Of a stretch of 64,000 nucleotides of DNA, positions 53,584 through 63,876 are shown piece by piece; the first letter of the stretch is position 1, and every line of letters starts with the position of its first letter. Position numbers and translations under genes: made by a program. The notes beneath the pieces were generated by a model. The model had not been told where the DNA came from. It saw nothing but the letters and a program-made list of their open reading frames with translations, and did not search any database. Origin of the DNA: Gentiana macrophylla (Eukaryota; Streptophyta; Magnoliopsida; Gentianales; Gentianaceae); the NCBI GenBank assembly GCA_026214975.1, contig CM047809.1:28099375-28163374 (forward strand), read 5' to 3'.

Positions 53584-56500
53584 TCTCCCACTTGCACGAA
53601 AGCATGTGATTAATTGTTTTAGAGCACACCCTAATATTTAAAATACAACAAACTACATCTCCCACTTGCTCTAAAGCAATGGAGACCCATCCCGTATTCT
53701 AGTACCCATTAAGCATATCATAACCATTTCAGATTCCAAAGTACACTCCGAGTATGCCGTCGTAGGATAGGTCAGTGACTCGGGGAGCACCTACATCTAA
53801 ATGTCATGGGTCTTAATGATTAGTCAGGTTGTCGGCTCGAGACGATCCATAGAATCGAAACGTTACTGGTCCATCTAATCATGTGGTACTGAGTTAACAC
53901 TGAGCCCGAGATCGGCTTAACGATCATCCTCAATCTGACTTAAAGTCAAAATCAGTGTATCACACATATCCAAGTTCACACATGAATATGTCCGCATATT
54001 ATTCCTCGTTCTCTCAAGATACTAAAGGACATACTAAACTTGCTTTGTTAACCACCGAATCTAAGATTCGATCAAAGTTGACGTTCAATAACCTGACCAT
54101 CTCTTACTAGAAAGAGAATCTATCCCATTTCTCTTGATCCGAAGATTTAGAGAGTCATTCCTGAGGCATAGGGTAGAACTTCCTCGTTGAATGTTGCATA
54201 CACGGATGCATCATCTTAACCAATAAGATGGATGGGAAACCAGTGACTGATTCTAATGAATTCGACCGAGTCAAACTCTTCAGAATGTTGTCCAAATCTC
54301 TGTTGCAGAGAATTGTGGTATTGTCAGATTCTAACTTCAGATAACACACCTATGTTGATTCCAACTGGTGCAGTGTTATCCTTCACAAACACTAATATAT
54401 GTATATATTCACTACTGTACTAAAATTGATATCCAATCTACAATAGACTTATCAATATTCTGGTCAACTCCACATATTGTAGAAATATATGACTTCTAGT
54501 GACCGAGAGGTTTGCTTTTTATCCACAAAGGACTTAAGCCTTGACAGTCATCCGGCCATAAGTTCGAAGGCAATACCCTTTTGTTCGAATGAATCCAGAC
54601 TCCGTTTGTTTGGCAAGAAAGTCTCGAGGAATCACCCCTATTTTCTCGCTTTTGAACGAAATCATGCAATACTAAGTGGTAAGAGAGTTCAAGTTACGAT
54701 TAACTCTCTACTTCTTAGGGAATTACCCTAGACCACTCAAGCTTTGCTCTAAAAGATAAACTTTCCTATTCATTCTACTCTTTTCCGTGTAGATCCAATT
54801 ACTCCCACTCGGGCTGAGGCGCTCGGTGGTTCTACAAGAGCATGAAACAGGCCCCGGAGTTCGAACTCCATTCACAGTGGTTATGGCTATTAAACCAACC
54901 TCTATTATCGAATCTATACTACTCACAAAGAGCTATAGGTCATCAATCGATCCTCGACTACAATGTCCGCAGAAACCGTAATGAGTAATGGATAAACCAT
55001 ACTCCCAATACTTACTTGGGTGGATCGAAATTACGATCTAGTTTAGTAGTATTTAGTGTCATCACCAACAACCGATGTTGGATGTGGTCTGATTTTAATC
55101 GATTAGTAACTACCTTGAGTAAACGTGCTTTCAAGGTTCAAGGTTTTGTTGTTTCATGGACTCTATCGGGAAGGATGCAACAAAGATAACTGCCCCTTCG
55201 ATTTCAAGAATCTTATAACAAACCTTTTTCTCAATGCTACAAGATATGGAACGATTGGTCACTGACCGAACGTGTTCGCGAAATTTCCAGACCTACCTTC
55301 AAGCACCGTGTGCTAAATGCTTATATTTATGGAAGTGGGGTGAACCGAATCCACACCTTATCCGTAAATTCCAAAGCATATTCTAGGTAGACTTCTCGGT
55401 CTTACATTTCAACGTAAACCGTTATTTCGCTTCCAATATCTTTATTGAGTTAAGTAGTGTATTGTAGCACATCTAAAAACTATGTAAAGCAATTCAACGG
55501 TTTCTCCCTTAGTGAAAGCATTTCACTATGAGGCAGGCCGAGCATCAGTCCCTAGGACTATGTGATGGCCCATTTTTGAGTAGAGAATACTCCATCTCCG
55601 ACAAAATCAGAGACACCTCAGAATATTTTGGATAAACTTTCCGGAGTGTTTGAATAGTTATCGACAAGACGTCACTACTCGGAAGCTCTCCTACTAGCTT
55701 ATGTCTTTCATTAGACCCGATGGTCGCCATGAACAAGCTATGTTACTTCTTTATAACCATTATCCTTTCCCGATTGAAAGGAAACTTAGTCATTGAACCT
55801 TTGAGACAATATAACCGGTCGGGAGAAAGGAATCACCCAGCCGAGCGATCTTGAGTCTTGTCTTTTAGGGACTATACACTAACTATGAGATATGAAGAAG
55901 CGTTTATCTAAATATAGAAACCAATTGCTTTTAAGAGTTCTTAAGATGTGTTTTATATACATATTTCAAAGAATTGTGAGTGGTTTTGACTTTATCAAAC
56001 AAAAGTCCGAGTCTTGGATTCGTACTACAAATGGTATATTCACTTTCTATGCGACAAACAAATTATCGAATAGAAGGTAAATCCATTCGTTCCAACGAAT
56101 CTTAAACGGAAAATAATTTTCCCGCGATATCCAAGGATTGAATCCGAGATTCATTACCTTATATCACTCCCACTATTCTAGCTAAAATTAACTGCCCGTT
56201 GTTTACTCTTTTAATCATTAAATGCACCGCTACCTTGTTCTTCCAAAGAACTTAGCTCGAGAAAAATCGCCAAGGATTCATAGGTTGGTGATCCAAAATC
56301 ACTGTCCTTATCCTATGATTTTCAGTTAATTAATTTTCGGTTCAGCCTTGAAGTTTTCTCAGTTTAGATGACTAACACTTTTAGACATATTCTCCCATTC
56401 TTGACTTTCCGTGAATGAAAACAGTCTTGAACCAGCGGTTCGTTTGAGTAGACACTACTCTTGAACCGTGGAATGTCTATTTCGAGTGTTACTTGTCGAG

Positions 56501-56798
56501 ACTTCTCGGATTTTTTTAATATACCAGAAAAAACAACAAATCATAACATTAAAGCTCCCACTAGTTTATCGGTTCCAAATACCGTTTAACGAGCAATGCT
56601 TTATTTTTTATGATTTTCCAATTTTTTCGATTAGAAAATCTTTCGTACATAGTTCCAATGTTTCCAGAAAAACAACAAATCATAAAACTCCCACTAGTTC
56701 ATCGATTCCAAATATCGTCCAACTAGCGACATTTCATGACTTTCCGGTTTTTCAATTAGAATGGTTACGTGTGTAGTTAGTTACACTTTACGTGTGTA
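53584..56798 (-). mobile_element. Internal region of element G, coding content unrecognised
   Basis: About 3.2 kb between the polypurine tract and the resumed LINE ORF1. Six-frame reading gives only short frames and no recognisable gag, protease, integrase or RT motif. The motif CTCCCACT/CTCCCACTA (minus AGTGGGAG) recurs near 53586, 53671, 54803, 56167, 56555 and 56689, like scattered polypurine tracts. A 5' LTR is missing at the 56798 junction. It is best described as a large non-autonomous (LARD-like) or heavily decayed LTR element, truncated. Confidence 0.6.
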
Positions 56799-56799
56799 G

Positions 56800-57190
56800 T
56801 TACTCAACATCAACATGAAAATCCGGCGTCCACTTTAGAATACGCATTGGTTTGCTAGTGACAAACAATTGGCTTCTAGAATATAGCCGGATGAAATCCT
56901 TTTCCCCTGTGAAATTTATAAGAATATGCTTCGAATCTAGCACACCCACTGTGTATTGTTCAGTATAGTTTTGTACCTCTAAGAAGCGCTTGATTGCCTC
57001 CAAATTAGGTTTACCTTGTGAGAACTTACCGATTAAGGCGTATTGAAAGGAGCTGCCGATGAGATCAATTTGCTCCTTGGAGAAACGTGTCGCTATTTCT
57101 CCTTTGTAAGATGTAATTTCGGTGTGAGTTCGGCGGAGGAGATCGGCTTGGCCGAACCGCATCAGCATAGGTTTTCACATCCGTAGCCAT
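56800..57190 (-). pseudogene. LINE ORF1 N-terminus with DUF4283 domain
   Basis: A minus ATG at 57190 starts ATDVKTYADAVRPSRSP, then after a frame change near 57100 the frame 57168-56800 gives FSKEQIDLIGSSFQYALIGK, LEVQNYTEQYTVGVLDSKHI and FIRLYSRSQLFVTSKPMRIL, which is the DUF4283 domain (PF14111) found in plant LINE ORF1 and gag-like proteins. It stops at the insertion of element G. In the family this protein binds element RNA. The ATG at 57190 fits better than 57168 because it gives the usual N-terminal YADAV motif. Confidence 0.82.
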
Positions 57191-57379
57191 CGAAAGCAAA
57201 AAAATCTTGAAGACTGGAAACAAGAAAACTGGAAGAAGACAGAAAAACGAAAAATAGTGATCTGAGAAGAAGATCTGCAGTGGCCGGAGTTACTCCGGTG
57301 AATTTTCCGCCATTTGTTAAAATGGAGGTGTTACATATTGAACTAATGCGCTTAGGTAGTATGCCCTCTCTATTTTTTA

Positions 57380-57550
57380 TTTAAATAAATGGTTTATATT
57401 TGTTTTCTAAATTATTTAAAATTATATTATGACAAGACTTCTCTCATATATAAAGAGAAGTGAGGTAATCTTTTTATTCAATCAATAAATACATCATTTT
57501 CGGTTTTACGTTTCCGCTACTTTTTCTGATTTTCTTTACTATTACAACAC
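57380..57550 (+). mobile_element. 3' LTR of element F, right part
   Basis: Continues the LTR cut at 50543: TTAAATAAATGGTTTATATTTGTTTTC... through GACTTCTCTC-TATAAAGAGAAG to the sequence near CTTTACTATTACAAC. Compared with 49640-49792 it has small differences. Its exact end is not fixed. Confidence 0.78.
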
Positions 57551-57838
57551 AAAATGCCATTCAAAATGTTTTGTAGAAGAAAGAAACAAAAAGAAAAAGA
57601 AAAAAATAACCTTAACAGAAAACAAAAATATTCATATTACAATGACGGAAGAGTATTAAACAAACAAACTAATCACAAACAAAATTTGTACTAATAAACG
57701 ACCAGCAATATAACTGCAAAAGTAAGTTTCTGCAAATGTAAGACCTTGGTTTTGAGAACTTTGACTTGGCGTCTTTTCCACCTCCAACATTTTCTTCAGG
57801 ACTAAAACGTCCGCTCCGTCCGGGAAGGTTTTTAGGTG
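57551..57838 (-). other. Possible 3' exon of a host gene, broken by the Tat LTR
   Basis: The minus frame from 57838 down to 57669 reads TPKNLPGRSGRFSPEENVGG and KDAKSKFSKPRSY before ending in AT-rich DNA that looks like a 3' UTR. The codon use and basic/Pro/Ser composition look like real coding sequence, but I do not recognise the family. The upstream side is cut at 57838 by the Tat-lineage LTR, so the rest would lie beyond the element, outside this window. Confidence 0.3.
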
Positions 57839-58453
57839 TGATGATGTCGGATATCACCTAGGGATCCAAATAACCTCTAAGACGATTCAAACAAGAACAG
57901 AGATAATGGGGATGGTGATTTTGTGTGATTAAGACTGAGCCTGAGAGTTAGCTTCTCTCAAGTTGCCTACGTATCCAATAGCTAAATTGGAATCAAGTCA
58001 TTCGTAGTTCCTTAGGGTTGTTTATATAGGGAGGCGTCTCACCCCTTTTCTTGTTAAACAAGCCGTATAATCCTTAAACCCTAAGGATTGTCACGTGTTT
58101 ATCTCTCACAAAAGATAATTATGATTATATTCGAATTATGGGATTTCCTTACGGTAATCCAGGGATTCTCCTCTAATATAGGCACATGTGTTATTTATCA
58201 CTTAAGGAAAGAGCCAGTCGGCCTTTGACGGGCTCCTCAGGCCATCCCGATCTGAGCTGCGTATCCTACCTCCAGACTAGACCGAGCTGCACTGCAGCGC
58301 GGTAGTCGGGAAGGTCATGCACATACTTCCCTCCTGGGGTAAGGTTTTACCGGTGCGGGCTCCTGGCCATAAATGCTTCCTTCTTATCTTTCTCTCTCAA
58401 TCTTGGGATGTTATAAGAGTGACACGTAGTCAGGTCTATTTCCACCATCGTCA
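57839..58453 (-). mobile_element. 3' LTR of Tat-lineage gypsy H, 615 bp
   Basis: Bounded by TGATGATG at 57839 and CATCGTCA at 58453, 8-bp inverted ends with one difference, and next to a polypurine tract on the minus strand (CCTGGGGGGCTTA at 58454-58466). A minus-strand TATA box CCTATATAAAC lies at 58020-58030. The 5-bp target sequence should be AGGTG (57834-57838); the other copy is outside the window. Confidence 0.8.
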
Positions 58454-58466
58454 TAAGCCCCCCAGG
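58454..58466 (-). promoter_or_regulatory. Polypurine tract of gypsy H
   Basis: CCTGGGGGGCTTA on the minus strand abuts the TGACGATGG start of the LTR. Confidence 0.75.
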
Positions 58467-58785
58467 TCTGGCCAGACTGCATAGGAGCTGGGTAGACCTG
58501 AGATCAGCTCAGACGTCTCAAAGTAATATGCTTACCATGACACATGTCCTTGCTACCGTTTAGACTGCCGTATTAAGTGCGTGAAACGAAGCGTCGTGAC
58601 GCAATAATGGGGCGGTTATTCCAAGACTTCTTTTTGGGGTTTTATAACTCCTAGTCTCATCAATCCTTTCAGACGTTACTCTTTAAATCAAGTGTGAAGT
58701 CGGGACGGTTGCCATTCTATTCTTCCATTCCTTCGATTTCTCAAGTAAGTTTTCTTTCTTCTCTTATTTCTCTAAGTCTTTTCCG
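58467..58785 (+). promoter_or_regulatory. 5' flank of the antisense accessory ORF
   Basis: The plus strand has TTTTATAACTCC near 58640 as a TATA-like site and a pyrimidine-rich leader (TTTTCTTTCTTCTCTTATTT) just before the ATG at 58786. This would allow a separate antisense transcript. It is inferred, not proven. Confidence 0.4.
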
Positions 58786-60875
58786 TTGTTAATGAACGAA
58801 CCTATAATTCTTACTGATAGTTCCATCGAGGCGTTGTTTGAATCGGAGCCGGAATTAGAGGAAGAAATCACCACTACCGGGGTCGATACCGAGAGACCTG
58901 CCCTTTCTTTTTTCAATCCTCCCCCTTCTTCCTCATCTTCTAGATTCGTCCTTTCCCTTAAAGCCTTTATGGCTCTGAAATCACAGGCGGCCTGCCATGG
59001 CATCGATACCAAAATAACTCCCACAGATTTGACCTGCATCTGTAAACAATACAACCTAACAAATCCACTTTTCAAACCCATTATCCCGGCTCCCGGTGTT
59101 TACGCTTATCAAGCTCCGGCAGGGTACTGCGCTGTGTACAGGGAGCAGCTTTTATGTGGTTTACGGTTCCCTATCTGTCCGGCCATTTTGTCTGTCCTGG
59201 AGCATTACAACCTAGGGTTGGCCCAGATCGTGCCCAACGGGATAAGGGCAATAGTGGGTTTTGCCATTTGGTGTAGATGTGCCTGCATCCCCTTCAAAGT
59301 TCAAACATTTCGACTGTTCTTTCAACGCAAACAAGTGCCTGGGCAGGCTGGGTACTATTGCTTCCCTCGCCGGGGGGATTTCATGCCTGACGTTCAATTT
59401 ACGGAGCCGGGAGATACCTTATACAAAGGTTGGAAGACCAGATTCTTCTTCATAAGTCCGGAGGTGGCTCGGAACCTAGGCAGGTGGAACTCCTATGACC
59501 TGGACAGCGATCCGCGACCAACTGACGTGGATCAGAAACTGCTAGACGACATTCGCAAAAGTGGGGTTTATATCAAGAGAGAAAAATATTCTTCTGGAGT
59601 TGATTCTGCTGCCCAGTTTGCCACCTGCGGGCCCTAACCCTACAAGGAGTTAACCAAGGAAGAGTACAAGATGTGTAGGACTTTAAAGTCTGCCCTTATC
59701 GTATTTTGCTTTTTGTAAAACATCCTCTAACATTTTTTGTTATTTACATTGGCGATGTCTTCCTTTGTTTGATCTCTTGGAGGACGTGAATGATGAAGCG
59801 GTTCCTTCATTAACACCGACGAGCCTATCCGGGCCTGGCGGCGGGAGCACATACACCGGAGCCTCTCCGAAGCTGCTGGGACCGCCCGACCCCACCTCAC
59901 CCATCTCCTATCCGAGCAACCAGACGACTCATCTGGGGAAGCGGAGAGGATAGATGTGGATGAAGATCAGGAGACCCGAGAGGATGCGATCGAGCCTAGC
60001 CGAAAGAAGAAGATAGCCTCTTCTTCGGCTCGAAAGAGTCGATCTAAGAAAAGGAAGGCTGGTCGACAGACCATAGAGAACGTTGAGGACTCTCCCGAGG
60101 AGCGAACTTCCCCTGGGCACAACCGGTTATACGAGCTGTCAGACCAGGACCTCGCCGCCGTGGTAAGCTCTGGTGTACATATGTCAGTTATTCCTATGCA
60201 TATTGTTTCCTTCTCACCTTTCCTACGTCTTTTCCAGGGTGCCCAGGTCGGTCAGGAATTCCTGGACCGCCTTGCCGAATCTGCCGCGAGTAAGGAGGCT
60301 CTGCAGGGGACGATCGAGGAACTCCGGGCTGCACGTGATAGGCACAGAGAAGCCTCCAAGACTAAAGATCAGGAGATTGCGGCCTTGAAGAAGGAACTGG
60401 TCGAGACTAGGGCCAGGTGCACTGCTGAACTCCAGGCCAAACACGACGAGTATGTGGCGGAGAACTCTGAGCTCGGGCAGGCGCTGGCCAAGGTCCGGGC
60501 TGAGCTCACTACTCTGGAAGCTTCTCTTCAAGCTCGGGATGCCCGAGTTGTGCATGAGTACAAGTCCTCCGATCATCTAGCTGGAGCTCTGAAGGTCTTG
60601 CTAAACCCTGTCATGCAGCATGGGTACACGACTGGTGTGGACGAGGCAAAAGAATAGCGCCCTGAGCTGGTTCTTTTAGACCTTAGACACTATCGATCCA
60701 TGTACAAGGAAGGGGCAGGTCAGATCTATGACGATCGTTTGAGAGAGTTCAGGGCAGGTGAAGACATCGGGGTAAAGTATGCCGACGCGCGCATCGCTTC
60801 TCAAAGTCTTTGGTCCAAATTTATCTTCGTCGGAGCAGGCTCCAAGGACCCAGACCTGATTGTTTATCCTTGTTA
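58786..60875 (+). pseudogene. Antisense accessory ORF of gypsy H with PF04195 domain and coiled coil
   Basis: Plus-strand, opposite to pol. The frame 58786-59637 has an acidic Ser/Pro-rich start, then the 'putative gypsy-type transposase' domain (PF04195): CLLRFPICPAIL-like LLCGLRFPICPAILSVLEHY, NLGLAQIVPNGIRAIVGFAI and GWKTRFFFISPEV. A stop at 59635-59637 is followed by a frame-shifted Pro-rich stretch (59765-59953). A second long frame 59956-60657 follows, basic then strongly heptad-like (EALQGTIEELRAARDRHREA, EIAALKKELVETRARC), with an internal 75-bp intron-like piece (60163-60237). After a TAG at 60655 the frame goes on to about 60875. Tat-lineage elements are known to carry such extra ORFs, often antisense, between pol and the 3' LTR; function unknown. 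Confidence 0.82.
60163..60237 (+). other. Probable 75-bp intron in the antisense ORF
   Basis: GCCGTG/GTAAGCTCTGG at 60163 and a pyrimidine-rich TTTCCTACGTCTTTTCCAG/GGTGCC ending at 60237 form a good donor and acceptor. Length is a multiple of three, so the unspliced frame stays open. Residues coded inside (VHMSVIPMHIVSFSPFLR) are unlike the charged neighbours. Confidence 0.65.
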
Positions 60876-61688
60876 CTGTTTTTCTGAAAACTTTGAAACT
60901 TTTTGTTATCCAAGTTTCTGTACTTTATTTATACCTTGTGGTGCCCTGCCCACTATATTTTGTACTTTGAATTCACTACTTGGTTTATTTTATGCTTAGT
61001 TATTCGCTTTCTGCCTTATAGATGTCCCCTATTTCCCCCCAGTATGACATGCATTACCGGCGGTTAAGATGACATACTAAGTCTTGTTAAAACTAAGTTA
61101 AAATCTGGCCTGACCTGCAGACTTAGGAGGTTTGACTTTTGTAAACCTTCTGAGTATGACCTGACTCAGTTAAAATCCTGTCCTGGCTTGAGGACTCGGG
61201 AAGCTTGTGATATTCAAGCTTTCTGGGTCTGACCTGCAGGCTTCAGTTAATTTCTGGCCTGACCTGCAGACTTAGGAGGTTTGACTTTTGCAAACCTTCT
61301 GAGTATAACCTGACTCAGTTAAAATCCTGTCCTGGCTTGAGGACTCGGGAAGCTTGTGGTATTCAAGCTTTACGGTCCGACTGCGCAGACTCGATTAATT
61401 CTGGCCTGACCTGCAGACTTAGGAGGTTTGACTTTTGCAAACCTTCTGAGTATAACCTGACTCAGTTAAAATCCTGTCCTGGCTTGAGGACTCGGGAAGC
61501 TTGTGGTATTCAAGCTTTCTGGGTCTGACCTGCAGGACTCAGTTAACAAAAAATAATCGCAGTACACATCATAATACTTTATAACATGAAAGAATCATAT
61601 ATTTTATTAAAACTCAAAGGTGTTTGATAACACTTTTATTGAAATAGACAACATAAAATGAAAAGATAGAATCAAGCCTGGATTCATC
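60876..61688. other. Spacer between antisense ORF and integrase, with a tandem array
   Basis: Convergent 3' ends of pol (minus) and the accessory ORF (plus). Contains the 148-bp array at 61104-61547 and AT-rich DNA on both sides. No gene. Confidence 0.7.
61104..61547. repeat. Three tandem copies of a ~148-bp unit with hairpins
   Basis: Copies start with TCTGGCCTGACCTGCAGACT at 61104, 61253 and 61400, so periods are 149 and 147. Each unit has two stem-loops, AGGTTTG-ACTTTTG-CAAACCT and AAGCTTG-TGGTATT-CAAGCTT, and the words GACCTGCAG and CCTGACTCAGTTAAAATCCT. The middle copy differs at its end (ACGGTCCGACTGCGCAGACT). Frames such as 61337-61528 are chance. Confidence 0.9.
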
Positions 61689-62567
61689 TCAGGCATAAAA
61701 CTTCCTAAGGTTGCTAGCATTCCAGCTTCTCGGTATGGTCTGTCCGCTGGCGTCAGCTAGCTGATAAGCACCTTTGCCATGAACCTTTACTACCCTGTAC
61801 GGACCTTCCCAGTTTGGGTTAAGCTTCCCCTGGGGAATTTGCTTGCTGACCTCGTTTTTCCTCAATACCAAGTCTCCTTCCCTGAAGTATGAATGCTTCA
61901 CTTTAGAGTTGTAATACTGGGATATCTTTTGCTTGTATTTTGCCATCCGGATGTAAGCTACTTCCCTAGCCTCTTCCAAGTTATCCTTGGCATGTCTAAG
62001 CTCGGTATCCTGGTCGAGACTTGCATGGAGCTCAGTCCTCGGAGAAGGAAGCCCTACTTCAGCTGGAATGACTGCTTCACAACCATAAGCTAAGGCAAAG
62101 GGAGTTTCCCCAGTAGCCGAATTTAGAGTCGTTCTATATGACCAAAGGACGTTAGGCAAATGCTCGACCCATGCTTGTCCCTCTTCTTCCAACCTCTTTT
62201 TCAACCCAACCTTGAGTGCTGTTTGTTTGCTCCACCTCGGCCATTGGCTTGAGGGTACCCGATGTGAGGTGAAATGTTGGACTATGCCCACTTCGGCACA
62301 CCATGACTTGACTGCCTCTATCTTCAAATTGCGCTCCATTGTCTCGACACTAGGATCTTAGGTATTCCAAAACGACGTGATAATATTCTTCCATAAAAAT
62401 TTCTGTATTGCTTTCCCCGTGATGGTGGTCAAGGCTTCAGCCTCTACCCACTTAGTAAAGTAATCGACGGCCACGACTAGGTACTGTAGGTTACCTGGAG
62501 CTCGGGGAAGGGGTCCAACCAGTCCGCCCCTACCGATAAAAGGCCAAGGAGAGACCAAAGGAATCAT
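61689..62567 (-). pseudogene. Gypsy H (Tat) integrase, frameshifted
   Basis: Minus strand: YLVVAVDYFTKWVEAEALTT with the first catalytic Asp and Glu context (62567-62358), then after frame breaks at 62340-62360 RNLKIEAVKSWCAEVGIVQH, a shifted TSHRVP... region, GQAWVEHLPNVLWSYRTTLN, TGETPFALAYGCEAVIPAEV, and the C-terminal YNSKVKHSYFREGDLVLRKN and GPYRVVKVHGKGAYQLADAS. The WSYRTT and FALAYG-EAVIP phrases are typical of the Tat lineage. There is no chromodomain. The second Asp region (near 62345) is damaged. Confidence 0.9.
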
Positions 62568-62622
62568 GTTCTGCGTTGGTGATGGGACAAATTATCATGC
62601 ACCTGGCATGACTTACATCTCA

Positions 62623-62877
62623 TTACGGATCATTTGCATCTACTTGCATGGTTGGCCAATAGTACCCGAATAACCGGCACTTGCGAGCCAGTGTCCGGGC
62701 TCCCGCGTGGTTTCCACAAATGCCGAGGTGGATTTCCCTGAGCAGATAATTTCCTTCCTCCTGGGTAGCACACCTAAGCCATGGTGATATAAACGATCGT
62801 CTGTATAGGATATCATCAAAGAGAGCATACCTGCTAGCCTGTAGCTCTGGATTGAACCTTGTCAGTTGGTAGAACAC
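62623..62877 (-). pseudogene. Gypsy H integrase zinc finger region
   Basis: The minus frame has RYALFDDILYRRSF, REIHLGICGNHAGARTLARK and GYYWPTMQVDA, the H2C2 finger segment that starts the integrase; its Cys pair downstream lies in the frame break at 62568-62622 (CMTCQ-like). It connects RNase H and the core. Confidence 0.85.
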
Positions 62878-63400
62878 CGTGTTTTAGATAGGACGTTATG
62901 GGATCCATCCAGGTGGCCTGTTGGCAAATCGGTTGAACTTCATTCAACGCATAACTTCGCTCGGCCAGCCGCTCTACTAGAACTTTTTTATTTGAGAAGA
63001 AATTAGATGCCAACTTGGAGAGGGCATCAGCCTTTTTGTTCCTGGATCGAGAGACCTGTTCTATATGAACTGACTTGAAGTTCTTCAGTAAATCGTGAGC
63101 GGCTGCCAAGTACTTCTTCATAGATTCCTCCTTTGCTTCATATTCACCCTTAATATGGTTAACCACCAGCTGGGAGTCACTGAATACATGCAGTTATCCG
63201 CCTCACTTGTCGGCTAGTCGGATCCCAGTAATTAAAGCCTCATATTCTGCCTCGTTGTTTGTAGCAGGAAAGTTGAAACGCAGCGCATATGGGAATTCTT
63301 CCCCCTTCGGACTAAGGAGCAAAAGGCCTGCTCCGGCTCCTTCCTTTCCCGATGCTCCATCCACAAAAAGGGTCCATATCGATCGACCGACTGCTTTGTT
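62834..63400 (-). pseudogene. Second (archaeal-type) RNase H of gypsy H
   Basis: On the minus strand, in a frame offset from the RT-linked RNase H, 63390-63200 reads FVDGASGKEGAGAGLLL, then NNEAEYEALITGIRLA, followed after a break near 63190 by the frame 63166-62834 with HIKGEYEAKEESMKKYLAAA, EQVSRSRNKKADALSKLAS. DGAS, EAEYEAL and ADALSKLAS are the conserved parts of the additional RNase H that Tat-lineage elements carry after the usual one. The DSQL-type Asp at about 63170 sits at the frame break. Confidence 0.82.
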
Positions 63401-63876
63401 TGTTCTTTATGCGTCTCGACTTGAAGCCCTTCAGCTAGGAAGTCCGCTAGAGCCTGGGCTTTGACTGCTGTCCTGGGTTGGTAGTCCAGGTCATACTCTG
63501 CCAGCTCGATAACCCATCTGGCTAATCTTCCCGAGGTGTCCGGTCTCGCCAAGATCTGACGCAGGGGTTGATCTGTAACCACAATGATTGAGTGTGCCTG
63601 AAAGTACGGTCGCAACTTCCTAGAGGCATGGACTAGAGCCGAGCTAGCTTCTTCAAGTTGGTATACTGAGCTCGGTCCATGTAAAGCCCGGCTTACATAA
63701 AACACGGGTGTCTGCATGTTTCCTTCTTCTCTAATCAGGACTGCACTGATTGCCTCATCAACTACTGCCAAGTATAAAAGCAGAGTTTCTCCCTCACGGG
63801 GAGATGTTAGGGTTGGCAGCTCGGCCAAGTACTCCTTCAAATCGTCGAACGCCTTCCGATCGTCCTCTCGTTCCAC
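63401..63876 (-). pseudogene. Gypsy H RT-linked RNase H
   Basis: The minus frame has FDDLKEYLAELPTLTSPREG, LLLYLAVVDEAISAVLIREE, TPVFYVSRALHGPSSVYQLE, IIVVTDQPLRQILARPDTSG and RLARWVIELAEYDLDYQPRT. This is the first RNase H of a Ty3/gypsy polyprotein; the usual Asp of the first catalytic TDAS motif is replaced in Tat elements by LAVVDEA-type sequence, as here, which is why a second RNase H is thought to do the work. The frame is lost at about 63390. Confidence 0.88.

Larger units (their letters stand above)
50544..57379 (-). mobile_element. L1-like LINE (ORF1 only visible), itself interrupted
   Basis: It is flanked by an exact 18-bp direct repeat TTTAAATAAATGGTTTAT (50526-50543, 57380-57397) within an LTR of element F. 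The low-coordinate end is TTTATTTATTTTAATAAG, an A-rich tail on the minus strand. Together with DUF4283 ORF1 pieces this marks a target-primed LINE insertion on the minus strand. No ORF2 endonuclease/RT was seen; the part after ORF1 is only about 150 bp. A large LTR element is inserted in ORF1 (51737 to about 56798). Confidence 0.82.

Noticed and set aside
54489..54926. ORFs on both strands in element G interior
   Set aside because: Short, overlapping on opposite strands and without gag-pol motifs; left as unrecognised.
61104..61547. CRISPR-like repeat-spacer pattern
   Set aside because: The whole 148-bp unit repeats head to tail, without unique spacers; the context is a plant retroelement.
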